From contig NC_087075.1 in NCBI RefSeq assembly GCF_026151205.1, positions 1,667,911-1,731,910 of the forward strand: a DNA stretch of 64,000 bases. Reading direction: 5' to 3'. Under the pieces are notes generated by a model. The model ran no database searches and was not told where the DNA came from. It saw only the letters and a list, made by a program, of their open reading frames with translations. The translations under genes were made by a program, and so were the position numbers. Positions within the stretch are counted from its first letter, which is position 1. Each line of letters begins with the position of its first letter. This DNA comes from Bolinopsis microptera. Its lineage: Eukaryota > Ctenophora > Tentaculata > Lobata > Bolinopsidae. This document shows positions 27,101 through 42,100 of the stretch, in pieces.

Positions 27101-30100
27101 GGAGGAGTGCACAACTTTAATACCGTGATATTACCTGTTGGTTGCCGGGAGGAGTGCACAACTTTAATACCGTGTTATTACCTGTTGGTTGCCGGGAGGA
27201 GTGCACAACTTTAATACCGTGTTATTACCTGTTGGTTGCCGGGAGGAGTGCACAACTTTAATACCGTGATATTACCTGTTGGTTGCCGGGAGGAGTGCAC
27301 AACTTTAATACCGTGATATTACCTGTTGGTTGCCGGGAGGAGTGCACAACTTTAATACCGTGTTATTACCTGTTGGTTGCCGGGAGGAGTGCACAACTTT
27401 AATACCGTGATATTACCTGTTGGTTGCCGGGAGGAGTGCACAACTTTAATACCGTGTTATTACCTGTTGGTTGCCGGGAGGAGTGCACAACTTTAATACC
27501 GTGTTATTACCTGTTGGTTGCCGGGAGTAGTGCACAACTTTAATACCGTGTTATTACCTGTTGGTTGCCGGGAGTAGTGCACAACTTTAATACCGTGATA
27601 TTACCTGTTGGTTGCCGGGAGGAGTGCACAACTTTAATACCGTGATATTACCTGTTGGTTGCCGGGAGTAGTGCACAACTTTAATACCGTGTTATTACCT
27701 GTTGGTTGCCGGGAGTAGTGCACAACTTTAATACCGTGTTATTACCTGTTGGTTGCCGGGAGGAGTGCACAACTTTAATACCGTGTTATTACCTGTTGGT
27801 TGCCGGGAGGAGTGCACAACTTTAATACCGTGATATTACCTGTTGGTTGCCGGGAGGAGTGCACAACTTTAATACCGTGATATTACCTGTTGGTTGCCGG
27901 GAGGAGTGCACAACTTTAATACCGTGTTATTACCTGTTGGTTGCCGGGAGGAGTGCACAACTTTAATACCGTGATATTACCTGTTGGTTGCCGGGAGGAG
28001 TGCAAAACTTTAATACCGTGATATTACCTGTTGGTTGCCGGGAGGAGTGCACAACTTTAATACCGTGATATTACCTGTTGGTTGCCGGGAGGAGTGCACA
28101 ACTTTAATACCGTGATATTACCTGTTGGTTGCCGGGAGGAGTGCACAACTTTAATACCGTGATATTACCTGTTGGTTGCCGGGAGGAGTGCACAACTTTA
28201 ATACCGTGATATTACCTGTTGGTTGCCGGGAGTAGTGCACAACTTTAATACCGTGTTATTACCTGTTGGTTGCCGGGAGGAGTGCACAACTTTAATACCG
28301 TGATATTACCTGTTGGTTGCCGGGAGGAGTGCACAACTTTAATACCGTGTTATTACCTGTTGGTTGCCGGGAGTAGTGCACAACTTTAATACCGTGTTAT
28401 TACCTGTTGGTTGCCGGGAGGAGTGCACAACTTTAATACCGTGTTATTACCTGTTGGTTGCCGGGAGTAGTGCACAACTTTAATACCGTGATATTACCTG
28501 TTGGTTGCCGGGAGGAGTGCACAACTTTAATACCGTGATATTACCTGTTGGTTGCCGGGAGGAGTGCACAACTTTAATACCGTGTTATTACCTGTTGGTT
28601 GCCGGGAGGAGTGCACAACTTTAATACCGTGTTATTACCTGTTGGTTGCCGGGAGGAGTGCACAACTTTAATACCGTGTTACTACCTATTGGTTGCCGGG
28701 AGTAGTGCACAACTTTAATACCGTGATATTACCTGTTGGTTGTCGGGAGGAGTGCACAACTTTAATACCGTGATATTACCTGTTGGTTGCCGGGAGGAGT
28801 GCACAACTTTAATACCGTGATATTACCTGTTGGTTGCCGGGAGTAGTGCACAACTTTAATACCGTGATATTACCTGTTGGTTGCCGGGAGGAGTGCACAA
28901 CTTTAATACCGTGATATTACCTGTTGGTTGCCGGGAGGAGTGCACAACTTTAATACCGTGTTATTACCTGTTGGTTGCCGGGAGGAGTGCACAACTTTAA
29001 TACCGTGATATTACCTGTTGGTTGCCGGGAGGAGTGCACAACTTTAATACCGTGATATTACCTGTTGGTTGCCGGGAGGAGTGCACAACTTTAATACCGT
29101 GTTATTACCTGTTGGTTGCCGGGAGGAGTGCACAACTTTAATACCGTGATATTACCTGTTGGTTGCCGGGAGTAGTGCACAACTTTAATACCGTGATATT
29201 ACCTGTTGGTTGCCGGGAGTAGTGCACAACGTTTATACCGTGATATTACCTGTTGGTTGCCGGGAGGAGTGCACAACTTTAATACCGTGTTATTACCAGT
29301 TGGTTGCCGGGAGGAGTGCACAACTTTAATACCGTGATATTACCTGTTGGTTGCCGGGAGGAGTGCACAACTTTAATACCGTGATATTACCTGTTGGTTG
29401 CCGGGAGTAGTGCACAACTTTAATACCGTGATATTACCTGTTGGTTGCCGGGAGGAGTGCACAACTTTAATACCGTGTTATTACCTGTTGGTTGCCGGGA
29501 GGAGTGCACAACTTTAATACCGTGTTATTACCTGTTGGTTGCCGGGAGGAGTGCACAACTTTAATACCGTGTTATTACCTGTTGGTTGCCGGGAGTAGTG
29601 CACAACTTTAATACCGTGATATTACCTGTTGGTTGCCGGGAGGAGTGCACAACTTTAATACCGTGATATTACCTGTTGGTTGCCGGGAGGAGTGCACAAC
29701 TTTAATACCGTGATATTACCTGTTGGTTGCCGGGAGGAGTGCACAACTTTAATACCGTGTTATTACCTGTTGGTTGCCGGGAGGAGTGCACAACTTTTAT
29801 ACCGTGTTATTACCTGTTGGTTGCCGGGAGGAGTGCACAACTTTAATACCGTGATATTACCTGTTGGTTGCCGGGAGGAGTGCACAACTTTAATACCGTG
29901 ATATTACCTGTTGGTTGCCGGGAGGAGTGCACAACTTTAATACCGTGTTGTAACTCATCTTCAGTAGGAAGGAACATGTCGGGAGTTCCATCGGGGTAAT
30001 CCCATGTCATCACACTCTTCTTATACCTGAAGAGGATAACACGTCATAGAAGTGCACTTGTCACGTGATGAGATGCACTTGTCACATGATGAGATGCACG

Positions 30101-33100
30101 TGTCACGTGATGAGATGCACGTGTCACGTGATGAGATGCACTTGTCACGTGATGAGATGCACGTGTCACGTTATGAGATGCACGTGTCACCAGATGAGAT
30201 GCACGTGTCACGTGATGAGATGCACGTGTCACGTAATGATATGCACGTGTCACGTGATGAGATGCACGTGTCACGTGATGAGATGCGCGTGTCACGTGAT
30301 GAGATGCACTTGTCACGGGATGAGATGCACGTGTCACGTGATGAGATGCACGTGTCACGTGATGAGATGCACGTGTCACGTTATGAGATGCACGTGTCAC
30401 CAGATGAGATACACGTGTCACGTGATGAGATGCACGTGTCACGTGATGAGTCGCACGTGTCACGTGATGAGATGCACGTGTCACGTGATGAGATGCACGT
30501 GTCACGTGATGAGATGCACGTGTTAAGTTAATGTTTGATATCAAGATAAACTGACCAGTCGCTCCAGAATATGGTCCCCAGATATTGGTCGATCGAGAAG
30601 GGGTGTTCGACGTGTGTTGAGGACAAAATCTGAGGAATAATTCGTAAGTTCCAGCAAATCAATAGAAAATTAGCCCCGCGTATTACGACTTATAATAAAA
30701 CATTTTAGATTTATATATAGATAATTTATATATAAGTTTATATATATAGATAATTGAACAGTACTTATATTGCTCTCCTCGAGATAAAATATTTTATCTG
30801 ACAATGATAATTCAATGAGAATTTACCTGCATTTCTGTCCCATCAACATTCATCATTCCGATAAGATCTCTGCTGGCATCAACCCATATCAACTGACCAG
30901 TCTCCAAGTTAATACTGAGACTGTTTGGCCAGGCAAGTCCTTGTTGTGCTAACACCTCCATATCTGTGTGAGAGTTGAGGTTAAGTTGGAAACTTAGTCG
31001 AAGTGAAGAAGGAATAAAAACAATACCATAATCTAGTACAGACAGATCCGTGTGCAATAATACCAGTAATTGTTTACTTACAATTACAGTAATTGTTTAC
31101 TTACAATTACAGTAATTTTTTACTTACAATTACAGTAATTTTTTACTTACAATTACAGTAATTGTTTACTTACAATTACAGTAATTGTTTACTTACAATT
31201 ACAGTAATTGTTTACTTACAATTACAGTAATTGTTTACTTACAATTACAGTAATTGTTTACTTACAATTACAGTAATTGTTTACTTACAATTACAGTAAT
31301 TGTTTACTTACAATTACAGTAATTGTTTACTTACTAGTTCCATCAAGCTCCATCTTCGCGATAAACGGGAAAGTTCCCCAGTCAGCCCAGTAGAGATAGC
31401 TATTTATGGGATCCACGCAAATACCTGATCATTAATTAATTAATTAATTAATAAATAATTTAATTAATTACTTATTTAATTAATTACTTAATTAAATATT
31501 TTGTACAAATTACAATTGAAGAGATGATGTACTATTTTTTGTGGTCGATTCAATTGTATTTGCTTATAAAAGGCAAGGAAATATTATGATTATACAGACT
31601 TCACCTCATTGTCTTTAAATTTTATTATTTTCTTTAATACTGTAATACAGAAACGGAAAAAATGTCAACAAGGTCTAATATAAACTAATTGTTACCGTGA
31701 TTAACACTTACCCCTCGGTTTGCTGAGACGATCAATGTAGAAAGATCGGCGATATTCTCCGTCTAAGGTGGCCACTTCAAACCTGCTGGTGTACGAGTCT
31801 GACCAATACAGATTTCTGTTTATCCAGTCAACTGCCATTCCGTCAGGTGTCTAGTAAAAAAAGGATTTTATTTTTAAAAGTCAGTTATTTACTAGGTTAG
31901 TACGCGGTGGGGAAGGAGGTACTTGATTGATGATTGATTTATTTTGTAAGCCAAATTAAAGTAAACATACACACAAGGAAATATTCTACAATACTGACCA
32001 CAAGTCCGTTCTCAACGACAACCTCTCTGTTCTCCCCCGTCATGTCCGATCTGTATATCTTGTTGTCCTTGACATCCGTCCAATAATACTTCTGATCCTG
32101 TGTTTGAGAGAATGTTAAGATTTGAAAAAGAGGTAATATTTAAAAAGAGGTAATATTTAAAAAGAGGTAATATTTCATGTGTTATTGATACTCCAGAAAC
32201 ACAGTCCATAGAACATAATATCCTTTATAATTAACATAAACAAATTTCGACAAATAACAAAGGATATTATAACCTAAAGAAAAGGAAAAGAGAAATATTG
32301 ACCTGCAGGTCGTAATCCACGATAACAGCCTGAGTAAGACCACTGAGTACTTCTCGAGCTTGTCTGGTTTTTATGTTAACAGCCATTACCTTGTTCGTTC
32401 CTGTTCAATTCACAATGTTAGGTTAATTAATACAGGTGAGCTAACTTCATGCTAACTTCATAGAGAGCGAATCAACAGTTAATCGCATTTAAATTGCAAA
32501 GTCTCTACGGGTATATGCCTCACAGAATGGCCAAAAAAAAGGAAGGTCTCTCAAAATCACAAAACACACTTTATTTCAGTTTTTATCTCATAAGAAGCTA
32601 AGTTGACACTCATATTTTTCTTCCCGGGGGTTGATTTAATCTCATAACCATTTTTTCTTTGAGAAAAATTGGCCGGAAAATCTTCCTCCAAAAAAACATG
32701 CCTCACAGAATGGCCAAATCTCCACACGTTGTTAGAAAACCTATTAAGGAATGGGGTAATAACCTAAAACTCACGAAAAAACTGAGCTGTGAAAAATTAT
32801 TTCACAAAAAAGAAAAAACGCCTCACAAAATGGCCAAAAAAAAATGAAAACGAGAAAATTTTATTTTTCTAAAACCTTTGGCTCTTGTTTCAGGCATGCT
32901 GCTGGTATTAGTATGCCTTGTTAACACCCCCATATAGGTGAAATTTCTTAGAACTGAATAAAAAGGGCATAATTTCCTACACCAAAAATGGCCATTTTGT
33001 TCATATTCCCTGATTTCATGATTTATAACCTTCATTCGGCTGTAAAAACACTCCATCTGGGGTGTTACTGTATGATAAATAGCTTGTGAATACTTTAGAC

Positions 33101-36100
33101 TTATTGTTTCATTGAATAAAAGGAGTTTTAAATTTTGGCCATTTTGTGAGGCATATTTTGGCCATTTTGTGAGGCGTTTAGCCATTTTAGCATTTTTTTC
33201 CTTCCTATATTGAACATTGTTCGTTTTGTTTGATGAATACTATTCTTTAAACATCTTCTGTCATACTGGTGCCAGAAATTCTCACCAAAATGCAAACTTA
33301 GTTCAAAAATTTGAAAACAAATTTTGTGAGGCATATTTTGGCCATTTTGTGAGGCGTGTAGCTATTTTAGCATTTTTTTCTTCCTATAATGAACAATGTT
33401 CGTTTTCTTTGATGAATAATATTCTTTAAACATCTTCTGTCATACTGGTGCCAGATGTTCTCACCAAAATGTAAACTTAGTTCAAAAATTTGAAAACAAA
33501 TTTTTCAGTGCTCAAAATTTCTACATAAACAGTCATATTTATGCCAGAAAATGTGGTCCTAGTTAATGATTTCACCACAGGAAGTGTTGCCAGAAGACTT
33601 TTGTTTCATATGGTATCCACAAAACCTACCAGTCTTATATAAAAAATTAGTTACAAAAACATTTACAAATTTGGCCATTCTGCGAGGCTAGCCATTCTGT
33701 GAGGCATTTACCCGTAAGTAATTTATTACATACATCATAATCAGTTTAAAAAATATAAACCCGATGGGTACTCCTAAAAAACATAACTTTTAGTTAGTTA
33801 TGTTGTTATGTTGTTATGTTGTTATGTTGTTATGTTGTTATGTTGTTATGTTGTTATGTTGTTATGTTGTTATGTTGTTATGTTGTTATGTTGTTATTTT
33901 GTTATGTTGTTATGTTGTTTGTTATGCTGTTTTTTATGTTGTTTGTTATGTTATGTGTTATGTTGTTTGTTATGTTGTTTGTTATGTTGTTTGTTATGTT
34001 GTTTGTTATGCTGTTTTTTATGTTGTTAGTTCTTTTGTTATGTTGTTTTTATATTTGTTATGCTTGTTATGTTTGTTAGGTACCGGAAACAAGAAGAAGA
34101 GGGTCAGCTCCACAACTCTTCTGATCAGTACTGAGAGGAACTGTCCCCCCACAGCCACAAGCCGGGCTCTCGTCTGGTTTCCCGAAACAGAACTCTTCGC
34201 ACCCATTGTTATCTCCCCCGCAACCGTTACCAGCTGTTGGGGGTTCAGAGTTACTATGGTAACCGTTGTAAGGATCAGTGTTGCACGTATCCATTCCTTC
34301 ATTTCTTAAGAATTATGGGAAACAAACAAATACTATAGATAAACTGCCAACAGAACAGCGACTAGTACCTGCGAATTTTAGAGGGGTGTATAGTTTGATG
34401 TCAATGCTTTGACCCTGGACAACATTGCCGATGTTGATATTCACTACTCCTCCAGCGGGTTTAAACGTCCAAAGTCGCCTGCAAATGTGGAATACGGAGA
34501 AATACTTGCATTAAATACAACCTTTTTTTTATTAAAATTTCTGATTGTTTCTGAATAGACTCAGTGAAGACAGATTCTAATGGAAATAAATAAAATCCAT
34601 TAGAATCTGTCTTCACTGAGTCTATTCAGAAACAATCAGAAATTTGAATAAAAAAACTATCAAATCATGAGACTCAAAAACACTACACGAATCCATCAGA
34701 TTAAATACAACTGTTAAGACGTGTCAAATATAAGTGAACGGATTTCAGGCCAGAGTATCATGAATATGTGATGCTCAATTCTTTGATTATCTAATTTTTC
34801 TATAAATTGAGAATGATATCAAATCACAATACCCGTCAGTTTCAAGCCAGATAACGTGGTCACCGTACGCAGTTATTTTAGTAGGGTTGAAGACAGTAGT
34901 CATGAAGGAGACAGGGTCAGTCCTGTTCAGATCACCCGACATGATTTGGGTTGAGTCAGCTAGCGTCCAATATAACCTTGCGAAGGAGATCAGGATTGTT
35001 TAAAAATTGGAAATGTTGATCCATATTGACTATTTTAGATGGAAAACATATCTTTTAAATTTGCGAAGAACATATAAAATGATGTAGATTATAAGATAAG
35101 GACTGACTTGTTTGTGTCTGTGTCGAGAGCCAGGCCTTGTGGTTCAGCAGATAGAGTGTACAATGACACCCTGTTATCCCCGTCCAGATCAGCCATCTCT
35201 ATCTCATACTCCTCCCCGTTATATGTAGTGTACACCAACAATCTAGCAGTATTATATTTAATAATTATTAATTTATATAATAATTAATTATTATATTTAT
35301 TTATTTCATAATAATATCAACCATCTCTATCTCATACTCCTCCCCATTATATGTAGTGTACCCCAACAATCTAGCAGTATTATATTTAATAATTATTAAT
35401 TTATATAATAATTATTATATTTAATAATAATATCAACCACCTCTATCTCATACTCCTCCCCGTTATATGTAGTGTACACCAACAATCTAGCAGTATTATA
35501 TTTAATAATTATTAATTTATATAATAATTATTATATTTAACAATAATATCAGCCACCTCTATCTCATACTCCTCCCCGTTATATGTAGTGTACACCAACA
35601 ATCTAGTAGTATTATATTTAATAATTATTAATTTATATAATAATTATTATATTTAATAATAATATCAGCCATCTCTATCTCATACTCCTCCCCATTATAT
35701 GTAGTGTACACCAACAATCTAGCAGTATTATATTTAATAATTATTAATTTATATAATAATTATTATATTTAACAATAATATCAGCCATCTCTATCTCATA
35801 CTCCTCCCCGTTATATGTAGTGTACACCAACAATCTAGCAGTATTATATTTAATAATTATTAAATATAATAAGTAATTATTATATTTAATAATAATATCA
35901 GCCATCTCTATCTCATACTCCTCCCCGTTATATGTAGTGTACACCAACAATCTAGTAGTATTATATTTAATAATTATTAATTTATATAATAATTATTATA
36001 TTTAATAATAATATCAGCCATCTCTATCTCATACTTCTCATTATATGTAGTGTACACCAACAATCTAGCAGTACAAGGGTATTATAATTAATAATTACTT

Positions 36101-39100
36101 ACTTGAAACTGGTTTAATGTTTTACTTTTATTAGAACAATATAGCTCGCATTGTTAATAAGTTAGTTGAAATACAAATAACCGCACTGAATCAAATATTT
36201 AATTTCAAGTGAATGGCCTAATGTATTACCCAGCACTAGGATGAACTTGTAGAAAACTGGCTCTGTTCAGTCCAAATGTTATGAGAATCTTGGACACTGC
36301 TTTTTTACTGCTAGCAACACCTGAACACATTGATATACATAGTTAAAGTGTAAATTTATAACTGGTGTAATATCTAAGCAATATTCCTGCAGCGAGGCAC
36401 AGGCCACAAACATAAAATTTAAACTTTTTATACGTAAACTTTACGTAAACTTTACCAATTCTTGATCTTGCAGAGCCCTCGATGAAGTAAACATTGTCAG
36501 CAGCCCAGTCGTACGCTATACTCGTCACGTCAGTCACATTAGGATCTGAAATCACAACAAATGTTAGGTGTTTTAGTGGCTAATACTTCACTATTTCACT
36601 ATTTCACTATTTCACTATTTCACTATTTCACTGTAATAAAGATCACTATTTCACTATAATAAGTTCGATAATATGATGCGGTTACCACCAACCTTTGTGG
36701 ATTATATCGTTTCTGGAGGAATTGCCTCTGACAATAGCTTCCTTAACTGTGCTGTACCAGAATGTGTCCCTTCGATCATAGTCAAGGTCAAAATGTGACA
36801 ACCCCTGAAATGAAAGTGTGTGCAAATTGGGATACCAAGCAAAGTTAGATGTCAAAATTAACACTACTACAATTATTATAACCATTACACAGGGTGTCCA
36901 GGTGATTTTGATAATGAAATCTATGAAATCTATGAAACTCAGAAAAGATCTATGAAATCTATGAATATTTCCATTCGAGCGAAGCAAGGTTTAATATTCT
37001 GCTCGAGGTCCCCGCTGGCGAAAATTCTGTTGTTTTTACCCTTTTTGTCCTATTTTTTAAAGCAATTTTTGGTTTTTTTTGTTGAAAAATCTGAAAATCT
37101 GATGTTTCTATTATATCAAAAATCCGTCCCAAAATCTATGAAATCTATGAAATCTATGAAATCTATGAAATCTATGAAATCTATGAAATCTATGAAATCT
37201 ATGAAATCTATGAAATCTATGAAATCTATGAAATCTACGAAATCTACAAAATCTATGAAATCTATGAAATCTATGAAAACCGATGTACCCGGACACCTTG
37301 GGCTTGACTATTTTACACTACAATTTTTCATTTTTTTATGTATCGACCGGGACCGTTTGTTTTGGCCGGGACAGGGACTGGTAAAAGGGCGCCGGAACCG
37401 GAATGTTTGGGTTTCTAAAATTAAGTTGTTAAAGAATTTACAATCTTATTCAAAATTTTACTTCGGTTTATCCTGATTTAAGTTTCAGCAGGAAACTAAT
37501 GAAACGTACCAGAAGTATAGGAACAGGCTGGCCACTCTCCGAGGTACTGTCAGTCTTGTAGTTGTAGAGATTACCATCCACACGTACCAGTAGGAAATCT
37601 TCTGACTCTGGGACAATTCTTTCGTTACTCCGAGAAGTAATCGTAATCTATTAGTTAACCATTTACCATAAAGTCTTTTTTTGTGAATTCATAAATGATA
37701 GTTGCTATAAAAACAGTGGTAACCAGTGGTAACTAGTGGTAACTAGTGATAACTAACCGATACAGTCCTTGCCGTTGGCAGCGAGGAAGTAACCCGAGTG
37801 ACAGGAGCAAGAAACTCCCTGTTGAGCATCAGTAACAGTAACATTGCACACGTGACTACAGCCTCCGTTATCTACCATACATAACCCGTCTGTAATGATA
37901 AGGTAAGATAAGGTATATAAGGTAAGCTGGTATCTACTATACACAAGGAAATATTAGCTGGTATCTACCATACACAAGGAAAATATGAGCTGCGGTCTAC
38001 CATTTCAAGATAAGATAAAATTTGAGATATTAGAAACGATTACTGTTTATCTTGTCTGATAGCAGCACGGATAACAAGTTGTCATGGTAACACTCACTGC
38101 ATCCGTTAGTAAGGGGATCTTGAGGGTAACCATCAGGACAGAGACAGGACACAGTGGCCGCCTCACCAGGGATACAGAAGTAGGGACACTTCTGGCACGC
38201 CGCCAACTCTTCTGATTGTAGAATGAGAGGTGAGAACATTTGTAGAATTGGTTAGTAAATGTTCAATATTACACTCAATGAAGCATTATGTACGTTTAGG
38301 ATGTAGTACTGCACCCTACTGAAGTACTAGGGTTTAAGGGGGAACCTCCCCCCCCCCCCCCATCCCTTAAACAAGCAATCGAGTTGTGACATTAACCTGA
38401 ATGCGTGAGTTACGACTATCATATAGCGATAGCAGAAAATCGTTAAGAAATGGGAGCGAATTATTGAAATCTTCTCTTTACTTGTTCATTCCATAAATTT
38501 TCTGTCGTATTAGATACAAGAAAGACGCCACAAAATGAAGAATTCGTTATAATTTTGTATGAATGAAAAGCATTAATACCTTGATTTGAAGCAGCAACAG
38601 CAAGCTTAAGGGGGGAACCCCCTCCCCCCCCCCCCTTAAACAAGCAATCGAGTTGTGACATTAACGAGGGGAAGGTTAGTATATTACAAACCACCACTAA
38701 TAAGAAGACTTTAAAGTACTATAACACCCATTCTGATAACATACCTTGATTTGAAGCAGCAACAGCAAGCTGCACAGTGAGAGGGGACCCGTTAGCACTT
38801 TTAAACAGGGCCTTTACAAGGTCACCTGTCTTTCTTATCCGATACACACCCTCACTTGTCCCTAACACTACAAACCTGTAATTTAGCACTCTCTAGTGGG
38901 TGAAACTACTATTTTAAATTATTTAACTCACTATCTAGTGACTACTTACGAAAGCAAGGGAGAGCTACAGGACAGTACTTTACTCGGGAATATTATGACT
39001 GGGATAAAGTGGTGGATTTTGGAAAATTCCGCCATATTTTTCCCGGTCATTAATCTTCCCAGTAATAAATTAACCCGCTATAATATTCCCGAGTAAGGTA

Positions 39101-42100
39101 AGCTATTTCACAAATAATCGAGCACACTAACTTTTGGGGGATGGTGATGGAGGAAATGGTAGAGTTGGTTATTGTTGAAGTGCTGATGTGGTCGATCTCT
39201 CTTCCTGACAAGTTAGAACTGTAAAATTAGCAATTTCTCTCAAATTGACAAGGGTTCTACCGGCCGATATTTTGAAATCATTTTCAATTCCAACATTTGG
39301 CTGAGTTCCAACTAAAACAATTTGAAGTCTGAACCTCTGAGTTTATTTGAGTAGTTCGGTAGATCTGTTAAGCTACTGAGTATGACAAGAGCTAAATCAT
39401 ATCTTACCTTCGAAGTCGAGCACTTTGATAACACCGAAACTCTGCACAACGTACAGTTTGTTATCTACTTTATCGACTGCCATACAGTTTATGGAGCCTC
39501 CATTGCGTTGTGTGAATATCTGAGGTAACTAGTGGTAACTAGCATAGTAACCTAGTAACTAGCATAGAAACCTGGTAACTAGCATGGTAACCTAGTAACT
39601 AGCATAGTAACCTAGTAACTAGCATAGCAACCTAGTAACTAGCATAGTAACCTAGTAACTAGCTTAGTAACCTAGTCACTAGCATAGAAACCTAGTAACA
39701 TTGCGTTGTGTGAATATCTGAGGTAACTAGTGGTAACTAGCATAGTAACCTAGTAACTAGCTTAGTAACCTAGTAACTAGCATAGTAACCTAGTAACTGA
39801 TGTCCTAGTAACTAGAGGAACCGAGTAACTTAGCTATAACCTAGTAACAGATGTTAGTTTAAACCTTTCAATTGAATTTTTGGGGAAAATAGTAAAATTT
39901 AAGTAACAGCATAAATAATCCCCTTTTAAATAGCTAGTTACCAGTAACTTTATGCAAGGTAAATTATTAACAAGCATGTAAACTCAGGTAACCTAGCATG
40001 TCCGAGTATAAATAAAGAACTGTATCTAGAATGTTTTAACTAAGTAATACATACTAACCTAGTAACTGCATGGTTTTACAGTAACTTAATGTAATAGAAA
40101 CTTGCATAGGGAACCAGTAACCTTCACACTCAGACCTAGTACTAGTCATTTTCATGTTACGATTATTGGGGGGGCAAAAATCAGTAACCAAAATAATAAT
40201 TTAACAAGTGCCAAACAGCTCCAAATTACATAGATGTCATATTGAAGATAAGGACGTTACGAAATAGTGTCAAATTCACCCACGTCGCCTAAGAATTTGT
40301 TATTTTAGACAACTTTTACAAAACAGTGAGTCGAGAAGGGAGCCGCTAAAGTGCCGGAATACAACCTGGCTGTTTTAGTTATGTTTAATACTAAAAAGGT
40401 ATATCCAACATCATTGTAATGAGTTTAAGCAAACTTAGATAATTGCTTGAAAAACACGTTCAGGTAACTTCTACCACGGTTAAACTCGCTTTCCCTACAC
40501 TCAGACCTGGAGTTTAGGCATTACCCTGAAGTGATAACGACTACTGGAGGTTCCCTCCGAGTACAGACAACCAACGGATAAAGTAAACTAGTGCATAATC
40601 AAGCCCGGAACTAAAACTTACGATGTCGATAATTGCAATGTGGCACGGCTATATGTAGGTCATAATAATGTAGTGTTCTATATGTCCGTTTAGATAATTT
40701 AATATCACTGTTCGAAAATTCACTGTTCCACAGAATGAAAAAACGTTCTAGAAATTCATAGAAAATTATTGTTGGGTCTAACGTTACTGCTGATTTCCAA
40801 CGAATATTATGCAATTGATGTCTCAAAAATTGGAGTATATGGATTTTACTCTTTGCATGATAACAATACTCTTAATACATTCTTGAGATCCACTTCAAAT
40901 AAATTTGATTACAACTGTAAATAATCTGAGAATCCAATTTGATTCACATCTCGCAAATACCAACTCTGCAGAAATCTAATCTATGGAAAACAACCTCATA
41001 ATAGCATATTCTGAATAATTAGCAGAATACTCTTGCAGAACCCAAGATCTGATTTTGTCCCATTTCTAGAATAATCTGGCAAATTTTAGTCTTCCAGACC
41101 AACAATGCTTGGTAATATCTGCCGCAATATGGCAATCACATAGTATACCTATAAACTTAGTAGGATCCTAACACATATAACTAGATAAATCCATCAGCTT
41201 TGTGTGGAAATCTGTGAGTTATTCACTATAATGCGTTATTTAGCAATTGCGCTTAACTGACTGTTTTTGGGCTAGCCATAAGGCATACAATTTACTTATA
41301 ACCGGCCATTATATTGATACAATCTATAAGATAGAAAGGTTATTAAAGTATAGAATACTACCCTATGGCTTATAGAAAAGGTAAAGCTTCAAATACTGAT
41401 TGTTATGGCTTCGAGTAAGAATTATGAATTTTTAGTAGTTTGTAGCTAAAATAATCAACCATATGTAAAATTCCAATTTTCTCGAGTTATTGTGTAGTTA
41501 CCGTAGGTCTTTTAAATTGTTTGAGTCTTATTTTTTGGTCAAGCAGTCTACAGAACACCTTTCAGACATATTTGGATGGTACTAACATGTCTAATATAGC
41601 CTGCCCCCCTATTCTGGCCCACTGTGTAATTGCACTGATACACCCAGGGTGGGATAGAAAGTAGTGTCAGAATATACTACCCACCGTGTCAGCAGCTAAG
41701 CCATATTCCATGTTCTTTTTCTTCACGACCAGTTGATCTGGGGTGTGTTCTACAAAGAACATGAGTCCGAGAGAGGGAGCCAACCGCAAATGTGACAGAG
41801 TCGAGCCTGGTCATGTTACTAGTTATGGTGTGTAAATACTAAATAGTCGTGTTATCCAACTTGTTGTGTCATGAACGGTAAGAAAACTTAGATAAGTTGT
41901 GATGAAAAAGCGGATAAACATTTCCTTACCAGGACTGGTGTAGATGGTAGCGTGGTATCCAGGCATGTAAACTTGGATTGTGTTGTAGGAATCACCACCT
42001 GAAGGTGACGTCACCACCCAGACCTGACCTGAGGTGTCCACCTCCACCGAGCTGACAGACACGTTCTCTGGGTAAAGTCACGTGTTAGATAATAATGTCA

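Noticed and set aside
26889..29947. Regular direct repeats resembling a CRISPR array
   Set aside because: Units are head-to-tail with no unique spacers, in a eukaryotic intron, and derive from an exon end. The 46-, 51- and 17-bp arrays are rejected for the same reason.
30044..30544. 150-165-residue frames on both strands (HHVTRAS, DEMHVSR, RCTCHVM)
   Set aside because: 21-bp repeat within an intron whose flanking exons splice across it.
32659..33429. Short frames in the 1.2-kb TIR element as a transposase
   Set aside because: None shows a DDE/D-type or HTH pattern and they are built around the repeated terminal motif.
33800..34309. Cys/Leu/Val-rich 169-residue frame
   Set aside because: Translation of a TGTTA microsatellite plus the antisense of the EGF exon at 34084-34233.
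36952..37476. 174-residue frame with repeated KSM
   Set aside because: Product of the 9-bp repeat in a possible TIR element; no conserved domain visible.
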